This document shows, piece by piece, positions 1 through 7,719 of a DNA stretch of 64,000 nucleotides. This DNA comes from Rutidosis leptorrhynchoides (lineage: Eukaryota; Streptophyta; Magnoliopsida; Asterales; Asteraceae). Location: assembly GCF_046630445.1 (NCBI RefSeq), contig NC_092335.1:4755501-4819500 (forward strand), read 5' to 3'. Both the position numbers and the translations under genes were made by a program. The first letter of the stretch is position 1, and the number at the start of each line of letters is the position of its first letter. The notes beneath the pieces are model-generated. The model was not told the origin of the DNA. It saw nothing but the letters and a program-made list of their open reading frames with translations, and did not search any database.

Positions 1-205
1 ACATCCTAACATTAGGAAGGATATTTTGATTAGAATCTTTAAGTCAAGTTTATTAAAGCATAATCGTTAAGATTATGGGGCAATCCTAAGTGCTTTAATT
101 CTAAGGCAGGAAAGGTTATAGTTTTCTAGATTGCTAAGGCACCCTAGCTAACAAGTAAGGCACACATAAAAATGCAATCCTGGTTCTCTATAACAGCCTG
201 GTTAT

Positions 206-217
206 GCTCTGATACCA
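206..217 (-). promoter_or_regulatory. Primer-binding site of element F
   Basis: The minus strand reads TGGTATCAGAGC, complementary to the 3' end of plant initiator tRNA-Met, three bases from the LTR edge at 221. Confidence 0.85.
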
Positions 218-220
218 ATC

Positions 221-2330
221 TGTAACGTCCTCCCAATAGGGTCTGGAAGGAACGTCACTAATATCAAAACATACCAACATATTATAATAAACGAGAACAA
301 TACTAAATGATGAATTTAACTTTAATGAGTACGCAGCGGAAAATGAAATGTCGTTACAATGACAGGAATAACAATATCGTAAATGTTCACATGCAGAAGT
401 AATAAATGCGATATCTCTTGATCCTATGTCCAAGTAGCATCACATAAGCGGTAAGTATAAGAGCTTGAATCAAACAGCACCTGAGACAAAACATGCTAAA
501 GTGTCAACCAAAAAGGTTGAGTGAAGTTTATAGGTTTAACAAAAAGTTTGTCGTTGTTTTAGACCACAAGATTTAGTTTGTAAAGTTGATCTCCCGCAGG
601 ATCAAAAAGTTATGCCAATGCGTGATATTTAGACTAAACGTTCAAGTTTTGCCCCATGACAAGTTGTGTCTGTCCTTGTCGGTTTAATTTCATTATTAAG
701 TAATACAATGACTTGGTCAAATGTATCGGGGACGTTACTCCCGATAGGCCTACCCCCAATAATTAAGCATGCCGCAGCAATTAAAAATATCACTGTAGGG
801 ACTTAGTCGGATATAGCCGGGTATAGCATAGTTTAACAGTTTGGTACTTGTGTCTAAAGTGTAAAAAGTAAAAACAGCATGTGTCTCACCCCAAGTAAAA
901 GTAAGTAAGTTTGCTAGCAATTAAAGAGGGGCTATGAATTCACCTTAGTAAGTAGAGAGAGAGTTATTCCTCGGAATAAAGAGTTGAACGAGTGAGCAGG
1001 AAAGTCAACCTATTGACATTTAAGAGTAGTTAAGTGTTTTGCCCATGTTTAAGTTTAAGTATGTGTTTAAGTATAGTTTGTTTTACTAAGTTTCTATTCC
1101 TAGTAAGTTACTATTTTTATAAAGTTTCTATTTTTAGAAAGTTTCTTATTTTCCTAAGTTTCTATGAATAGAGAGTTTCTACTTTTACCAGTGTTTTCCA
1201 TTTTAGGATACTTGCCGTATTAGATAAGCTTTCAATCACCTCTTTCCCTTCGAATGGCTAATTTAGATCTAGGGGCTTGAGCCATACGACCCTTTAAATC
1301 GGAAATCCAAACCCTCTGCCTAGAATCTCATAGAAACCATTCGTCAAGAAAGTTCGAAGATCTATACATCTCTAATACATATCCCAAAATGTTTTTATGT
1401 TACAATATAAGTAGTAGGTTATAGGTGCTAGTAATAGTAATAGTGTATACATGTTATTTATTTTATTTTTAATTGCATATAATTTATAACATTATTTACA
1501 TGTTTCGGTAAAAATAATAACCGAAGTAAAAAGTAAAAAGTAAAAAAGTAAAAAGTAAAAAGTAGAAAAAAAATAAAAAGTAAGAAAAGAATACTTACTA
1601 GTAGTAATTCTTCAAAGAGAGAATGAGAGAAATTTTAGTGTGAGTTTGAATGAGAAATGAGGGGTATTTATACTTGAAAAAATTAGGTAAAAAGAATAAA
1701 ATAATTAAAAGAAAAAAAAATATTTTAATTCTTAATGGGATTTTAAAATTAAAAAGTATTAAATGTTAGGTCATGGGATAATGCACAAAATAAAATAATA
1801 AAAGTAGTTTTTCCATTACAATTTTTAATTAAAAAGTAATTTATTTATTTATTTATTTTTCATTTATTTTAAGGATTTTTTTATATAAATAAACAAATTG
1901 ATTTAATGCTTTTCCAAGAATATTTGTCAATAATATTTTTTTTTAATTAATAAATACAAATTTTACATAAAAATAATAAATAATTCGGTATTTTGTATTT
2001 TTAATAATAATTATGATTTTAATTATTAAACTATAGTTTTAGTAAGTTTGTAAATATTATTACATTTATATATAATTGGATTTATTATATAGTTAAATAT
2101 ATAATACATTAACTAAATAATAAAAGTGATACAAAGTTTATATACTTAGTTAAATTATGTCAAATTATATAAATTAATAATGTATTATTTATTTAAGCGT
2201 ACATTGTTGACTAAAAATTACTATTCGGTCAATATTTAATTGTATATAACAACCCTTAATACATATAGTCAGACATATAACCCTAGGGTTAATTCATTAA
2301 TTTAGAAGTCGAAAAGTGAGGGTTGTTACA
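221..2330 (-). repeat. 5' LTR of element F
   Basis: The plus-strand text starts TGTAAC and ends GTTACA, a perfect terminal inverted repeat, and is followed on the minus strand by a PBS. A minus-strand TATA box (TATAAATA) lies at 1665-1672. Upstream of it on that strand is an AT-rich U3. Downstream are an (AAAAGT)-type purine tract (about 1526-1600) and about six degenerate 20-25-bp units containing AAGTTTCTA (1088-1190). A hairpin plus CTCAG module lies at 481-519 (minus strand). Confidence 0.85.
481..519 (-). promoter_or_regulatory. Conserved LTR hairpin and splice-acceptor-like site (element F copy)
   Basis: The minus strand has CAACC-TTTTT-GGTTG at 519-505, then about 20 bases, then GTCTCAG ending at 481. 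The same layout occurs in LTRs A, B and C, and in reduced form in E. The role (pre-mRNA or leader structure) is inferred from conservation only. Confidence 0.5.
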
Positions 2331-2480
2331 TTGTTTGAAGTTGGATTCGTGCTTGAGTGTTCAAAAACTGCCCAGACTTGCTGAACAGACAGTCTGAGCA
2401 CCGCTCAAGGTCTTGGAGCGCCGCTCCGGGCCCCGGCCGTCCAAAAATGCACATTTTTGTTTAATTCTAACTATGCTACG
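2331..2480 (+). repeat. LTR family C, left fragment
   Basis: A 150-bp stretch between two insertions: element F on the left and element A on the right. It has a GC-rich patch with two imperfect palindromes of core GAGCRCCGCTC (2395-2407 and 2415-2427). It continues at 15570 when element A and one copy of its CTACG target duplication are discounted. It is assigned to an LTR because the continuation carries the LTR hairpin and ends in GGGTCGTTACA. Confidence 0.6.
2395..2427. promoter_or_regulatory. Paired palindromes in LTR C
   Basis: TGAGCACCGCTCA at 2395-2407 and GGAGCGCCGCTCC at 2415-2427 share the core GAGCRCCGCTC, separated by 7 bases. The arrangement resembles the pairs in LTR E and the Athila element, although no TATA box is visible just downstream here. 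Confidence 0.5.
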
Positions 2481-5350
2481 TGTAGTGACCCGAACTTTTC
2501 CATGTTTATATATATTAATTGAGATTGATATTTACATGATTAAATATTTCCAACATGTTAAGCAATCAAACTTGTTAAGACTTGATTAATTGAAATATGT
2601 TTCATATAGACAATTGACCACCCAAGTTGACCGGCGATTCACGAACGTTAAAACTTGTAAAAATGACATGAGGATATATATATGGATATACATATGGTTA
2701 ACATGAGATTATGATAAGTAAGTATCTCCATAAGTATATTAACAATGAGTTATATACATATAAACAAGACTACTAACTTAAGGATTTCGAAACGAGACAT
2801 GTATGTAACGATTATCGTTGTAACGACATTTAAATGTATATATATCAAATTAAGATATATTAATATATCATAATATCATGATAATATAATAATTTAACAT
2901 CTCATTAGATATAATAAACAATGGGTTAACAACAATAATTGAGATCGTTAACTTAAAGGTTTCAAAACAACACTTACATGTAACGACTAACGATGACTTA
3001 ACGACTCAGTTAAAATGTATATACATGTAGTGTATTTAGATGTATTAAAATACTTTTGGAAGACTTCAAGACATATATCAAAACACTCATACTTAACGAA
3101 AATGGTTACAGTTACTTTCCCATTATTTTCTTTCATCAAGAATTCTAGTCGTATTCTTACCCGTATTATACACAGCTTCAAAACGTACTTACTATGGGTA
3201 TATACCAATAGGAACTAGCATGGGATTTCAATATTGATTATGTCATGTATGACTAATCAATTTTAACTTCTACCATGAGCTAGTCAACTAACTAGAACTC
3301 CTTTTAACCCCACTCACCACTCACCAATTACCACTCATCATTCACTCCATTTCACTTCTAATTCTCTTTCTAATTCTCTCTCAACACACACACACACTAT
3401 TATGAACGTATTTTTCCAGTATTTAATCATCATCTTCATCAAAAATCACTTTAAGAATCAAGCTATAATCATCATAGGAAGAACACTTCAAGAACACTTC
3501 AAAAATCCCTTCAAGTTTACTAATTTACTTCCAAGCTTTCTAATCCATTCCAAGTAATCATCTAAGATCAAGAAACCTTTGTTATATACAGTAGGTTATC
3601 TTTCTTATTCAAGGTAATATTCATATTCAAACTTTGATTCAATTTCTATAACTATAAACTATCTTAATTCGAGTAAAAATCTTACTTGAACTTGTTTTTG
3701 TGTCATGATCCTACTTCAAGAACTTTCAAGCCATCCAAGATCCTTTGAAGCTAGATCATTTCTTGTCACTTCCAGTAGGTTTACCTACTAAACTTGAGGT
3801 AGTAATGATGTTCATAACATCAATCGATTCATATATATAAAACTATCTTATTCGAAGGTTTAAACTCGTAATCACTAGAACATAGTTTAGTTAATTCTAA
3901 ACTTGTTCGCAAACAAAAGTTAATCCTTCTAACTTGACTTTTAAAATTAACTAAACACATGTTCTATATCTATTTGATATGCTAACTTAATGATTTAAAA
4001 CCTGTAAACACTAAAAACACCGTAAAACCGGATTTACGCCGTCGTAGTAACACCGCGGGCTGTTTTGGGTTAGTTAATTAAAAACTATGATAAACTTTGA
4101 TTTAAAAGTTGTTATTCTGAGAAAATTATTTTTATTATTAACATGAAACTATATCCAAAAATTATGGTTAAACTCAAAGTGGAAGTATGTTTTCTAAAAT
4201 GGTCATCTAGACGTCGTTCTTTCGACTGAAATAACTACCTTTACAAAAACGACTTGTAACTTATTTTTCTGACTATAAACCTATAATTTTTCTGTATAGA
4301 TTCATAAAATAGAGTTCAATATGAAACCATAGCAATTTGATTCACTCAAAACGGATTTAAAATGAAGAAGTTATGGGTAAAACAAGATTGGATAATTTTT
4401 CTCATTTTAGCTACGTGAAAATTGGTAATAAATCTATTCCAACCATAACTTAATCAACTTGTATTGTATATTATGTAATCTTGAGATAACATAGACACGT
4501 ATACAATGTTTCGACCTATCATGTCGACACATCTATATATATTTCGGAACAACCATAGACACTCTATATGTGAATGTTGGAGTTAGCTATACAGGGTTGA
4601 GGTTGATTCCAAAATATGTATAGTTTGAGTTGTGATCAATACTGAGATACGTATACACTGGGTCGTGGATTGATTCAAGATAATATTTATCGATTTATTT
4701 CTGTATATCTAACTTTGGACAACTAGTTGTAGGTTACTAACGAGAACAGCTGACTTAATAAACTTAAAACATCAAAATATATTAAAAGTGTTGTAAATAT
4801 ATTTTGAACATACTTTGATATATATGTATATATTATTATAGGTTCGTGAATCAACCAGTGGCCAAGTCTTACTTCCCGACGAAGTAAAAATCTGTGAAAG
4901 TGAGTTATAGTCCTACTTTTAAAATCTAATATTTTTGGGATGAGAATACATGCAGGTTTTATAAATGATTTACAAAATAGACACAAGTACGTGAAACTAC
5001 ATTCTATGGTTGAATTATCGAAATCGAATATGCCCCTTTTTATTAAGTCTGGTAATCTAAGAATTAGGGAACAGACACCCTAATTGACGCGAATCCTAAA
5101 GATAGATCTATTGGGCCTAACAAACCCCATCCAAAGTACCGGATGCTTTAGTACTTCGAAATTTATATCATATCCGAAGGGTGTCCCGGAATGATGGGGA
5201 TATTCTTATATATGCATCTTGTTAATGTCGGTTACCAGGTGTTCACCATATGAATGATTTTTATCTCTATGTATGGGATGTGTATTGAAATATGAAATCT
5301 TGTGGTCTATTGTTACGATTTGATATATATAGGTTAAACCTATAACTCAC

Positions 5351-5389
5351 CAACATTTTTGTTGACGTTTAAAGCATGTTTATTCTCAG
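5351..5389 (+). promoter_or_regulatory. LTR A hairpin plus splice-acceptor-like CTCAG
   Basis: CAACA-TTTT-TGTTG forms a 5-bp stem, followed about 20 bases later by TTTATTCTCAG|G, a good match to a plant 3' splice site. The identical module is at 15187-15225 in the 3' LTR. Related copies in other LTR families keep the stem pairing while changing its innermost pair. Confidence 0.55.
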
Positions 5390-5664
5390 GTGAATATTAA
5401 GAGCTTCCACTATTGCATACTAAAATAAGGACAAGATTTGGAGTCCATGTTTGTATGATATTGTGTAAAAACTGCATTCAAGAAACTGATTTCGATGTAA
5501 CATATTTGTATTGTAAACCATTATGTAATGGTCGTGTGTAAACAGGATATTTTAGATTATCATTATTTGATAATCTACGTAAAGCTTTTTAAACCTTTAT
5601 TTATGAAATCAAGGTTATGGTTTGTTTTAAAAATGAATGCAGTCTTTGAAAAACGTCTCATATA

Positions 5665-5678
5665 GAGGTCAAAACCTC
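5665..5678 (+). promoter_or_regulatory. U5 hairpin upstream of PBS in element A
   Basis: GAGGT-CAAA-ACCTC, followed by GCAA, lies about 60 bases before the LTR end. Counterparts at 41503-41517 (B) and 35798-35812 (E) keep both arms but differ in the loop. Confidence 0.5.
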
Positions 5679-5735
5679 GCAACGAAATCAATTAATATGG
5701 AACGTTTTTAATCAATAAGAACGGGACATTTCAGT

Positions 5736-5747
5736 TGGTATCCGAGC
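5736..5747 (+). promoter_or_regulatory. Primer-binding site of element A
   Basis: TGGTATCCGAGC, one mismatch (A to C at the eighth base) from the initiator tRNA-Met complement seen in the other Gypsy and Copia elements here. It begins two bases after the LTR. Confidence 0.85.
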
Positions 5748-5772
5748 GTTGGTCTTAGAGAACCAGAATTTT

Positions 5773-5818
5773 GCATTAGTGTGTCTTATCTAGTTTGTTA
5801 GGATGCATTAGTGAGTCT
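5773..5818 (+). promoter_or_regulatory. Leader direct repeat after the PBS, element A
   Basis: GCATTAGTGTGTCT (5773-5786) and GCATTAGTGAGTCT (5805-5818) form a 14-bp direct repeat. The same pair occurs at nearly the same distance from the PBS in element B (41632-41645 and 41665-41678). Its conservation in an element without gag suggests an RNA-level role such as packaging or dimerisation; that is inference. Confidence 0.45.
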
Positions 5819-5942
5819 GGACTTCGACCGTGTTTACTTGAAAAATGATTGCTTAACAAATTTTGTTGGAAACTATATATTTTTAACATGTGAATATTAT
5901 GTGATATATTAATCTCTTAACGCGTTTGATATTATGTGATAG

Positions 5943-6556
5943 ATGTCTACCTCTAGAACAAGTCCCATTGACTCACCTAATAATAATGAAGAATCAAATG
6001 TAAATTGGAATGATTCGTGGACTGATTCACAAGTTCCCGAAGAGGAACCGGAAGAAGAGTCGGAACCGGAAGAAGAATCGGAACCGGAAGAAGAATCGGA
6101 ACCGGATGAAGAAATAGAACCGGTGGGGGAAATAATAAAACGGTTAAGTAAAAGAAAATCCTCAACCAACCGACCAAGGTTAATTATGGTCAATGGTGTT
6201 TCCGCCAAGGAAGCAAAATATTGGGAGGATTACCAATTCTCCGATGAATCGGATTTCGACGAGAATTCCGATGATGTTATAGAAATTACCCCAACTGAAT
6301 TTAAAAAGGCAAAAGAAAATAATAAGGGAAAGGGCATAAAAATAAAGAATCTAATTCCAACCCCGATGAACTTTATATGTATCGTCAACCCCCGAAGTCC
6401 TTAAGTTGTAACAATGACCCGGGAACCTCTAAACCACCAGGTTTTTCTAAACCAATGTGGATAACGACGGCTCGTATTAGGGGAACATCATATATCCCTA
6501 GAAACTTGGCAAAACGAACCAAAACCGAAGAAGAAGAAACAAGCGAGTCGGAATAA
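5943..6556 (+). pseudogene. Acidic leader ORF of element A, frameshifted
   Basis: The first frame runs from ATG 5943 to a stop at 6402-6404 (153 codons). It begins with a Ser/Asn-rich stretch, then has an 18-bp tandem repeat coding Glu/Pro/Ser units (about 6043-6110), then a basic and an acidic segment. Around 6370 the protein-like signal moves to another frame that stays open to TAA 6554-6556 and ends in a Glu/Ser-rich tail, so a one-base indel has split a protein of about 200 residues. It matches no domain I recognise. Element B has an ORF in the same place with a similar start (Met-Ser, then Ser/Thr-rich). It may be an accessory protein of this lineage. Confidence 0.6.
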
Positions 6557-6694
6557 GATAGTTGTATTCGTGTGGTGTAATATAAGTAATATAGTGTGCT
6601 TATGCTTTATGATATATGTAAAAATTGCTTGTATTAATAAGTATTTTTTTTTATGAATCTAACTCTTGTCTATTTTACAGTATAAAAACACAAA

Positions 6695-7378
6695 ATGAAT
6701 AGACAACCCAATATTTTAAGAGACCTACCCGGAGACATGATTGATGAAATCTTGTCTAGAGTCGGTCAGAATTCTTCGGCACAACTATTTAAGGCGAGAT
6801 CAGTTTGTAAGACATTCGAAGAACGTTCCAAGAATGCCTTGGTTTATAAAAGGCTTTCGTTCGAAAGATGGGGGATATCACATTGGGAAATCCATAAGTT
6901 ACGATGTGTTTACTTTGACGCATATATTGCGGGGAACCCAAATGCTATTTTACGCAATGGGTTAAGAAATTATTTTGACTCAATATATCCGAATATTGGA
7001 CTTCGTGATTTAGAAAAAGCGGCTAACATGCAACATAAAGAAGCATGTTATGCTTACGGATTAGTAATGTTCGCTTCTCACCAAAGTGAGAACAAGAACA
7101 TCGGGCTACAACTATTAAACAAAACATTCCCACAAGTGACGGAGTCGGTAATTGGGGTAAGAAATGAGGTTTTTAGATTGTTACGGGACTGTTGGACATT
7201 ACGTAACCCTCGTCCCTTTGACGACGTTACAACAAGCTGTCTTATCAATGGCCATAACGGTTATGTTCCACAAGACCAAGGATGGGAAGTAATCCTAGTA
7301 AAACCAGAATGCATGACTTGTTTCTGGACGTATGAATTACGTGTCTTTATTGCCTTTGCTGAACGACTTGTGTACTAG
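6695..7378 (+). CDS. F-box-like protein carried by element A
   Basis: An intact 227-codon ORF in sense orientation between the PBS and gag. Residues about 9-50 form an F-box: LPGDMIDEILSRVG, then ARSVCKTFEER and a KRLSFERW segment. Residues about 80-126 resemble the Sel1-like part of the plant F-box family that includes Arabidopsis At1g67623/At2g35280 (NPNAILRNGL, then LEKAANMQHKEACYAYGLVM). The C-terminus has a CMTC pair. F-box proteins normally recruit substrates to SCF ubiquitin ligases through SKP1. A splice-acceptor-like TATTTTACAG ends just before the ATG, so a spliced subgenomic RNA is possible. It has no stop although gag-pol in the same element has four. Either a captured host gene or a long-standing accessory gene; family assignment is by motif memory. 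Confidence 0.75.
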   Translation: MNRQPNILRDLPGDMIDEILSRVGQNSSAQLFKARSVCKTFEERSKNALVYKRLSFERWGISHWEIHKLRCVYFDAYIAGNPNAILRNGLRNYFDSIYPNIGLRDLEKAANMQHKEACYAYGLVMFASHQSENKNIGLQLLNKTFPQVTESVIGVRNEVFRLLRDCWTLRNPRPFDDVTTSCLINGHNGYVPQDQGWEVILVKPECMTCFWTYELRVFIAFAERLVY

Positions 7379-7567
7379 CTAGAATTATCTTCACAACCAT
7401 CTTGTATCAAATTTATTGTGTGCTATATTTCATGCTATATGTAAAATAAGCGGTATTGTAAGTTTGCAAAATATTGTGTAAAAGTTTGAACGCGAAATAT
7501 TATTATAATCAGTTTTTCATATAGAATTGTAGTAGTTGAATTGTATATTAGCTACTAAGTATGAACT

Positions 7568-7592
7568 TAACGGGTAGGTACTACCCGAATAT
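7568..7592 (+). promoter_or_regulatory. Internal copy of the PPT-end motif in element A
   Basis: AACGGGTAGGTAC followed by TACCCG. The 13-bp motif is identical to the sequence directly 5' of the 3' LTR (12317-12329). The GGGTA/TACCC arms make a small palindrome. Element B has a near copy at the same relative position (42774). It could be a central polypurine tract or a regulatory repeat. Confidence 0.4.
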
Positions 7593-7719
7593 AAACTTAT
7601 AAAACGCTAATATGAAGAAAAAGCTTTTATAAATGAGTTCATATTATGCTACGAAATACTATTAACTACTCTTAATATTCTGTATGATTAACTTGTTCCA
7701 TTTGACTATTTTGAAGGAA

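Larger units (their letters stand above)
1..2330 (-). mobile_element. Gypsy LTR retrotransposon F, 5' end only (minus strand)
   Basis: A minus-strand element enters from the left edge. Reading leftwards there is a complete 5' LTR (2330 to 221), a 3-nt spacer, a tRNA-iMet-type primer-binding site and about 200 bases of untranslated leader. No coding region is in the window. LTR length (about 2.1 kb) and PBS type fit a Tekay-like Gypsy element, but no domain is visible to prove it. It seems to have inserted into LTR family C, whose remains start at 2331; the other target-duplication copy lies outside the window. Confidence 0.8.
2481..5733 (+). repeat. 5' LTR of element A
   Basis: Begins TGTAGTGACCCG and ends GGGACATTTCA, directly before the PBS. 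Visible modules are GATTCACGAAC (2636-2646) and its reverse complement (4842-4852), a CAACA/TGTTG hairpin (5351-5364) followed by TTTATTCTCAG (to 5389), and a U5 hairpin GAGGT/ACCTC (5665-5678). A good donor-like AAG|GTAATA lies at 3611-3619. No convincing TATA box was found. Confidence 0.93.

Noticed and set aside
2987-3218. Short ORFs on both strands, repeated near 12836
   Set aside because: They recur only because the LTR is duplicated; no protein motif.
5909-6208. Minus-strand Ser/Gly-rich ORF
   Set aside because: Antisense of the acidic tandem repeat in the leader ORF.
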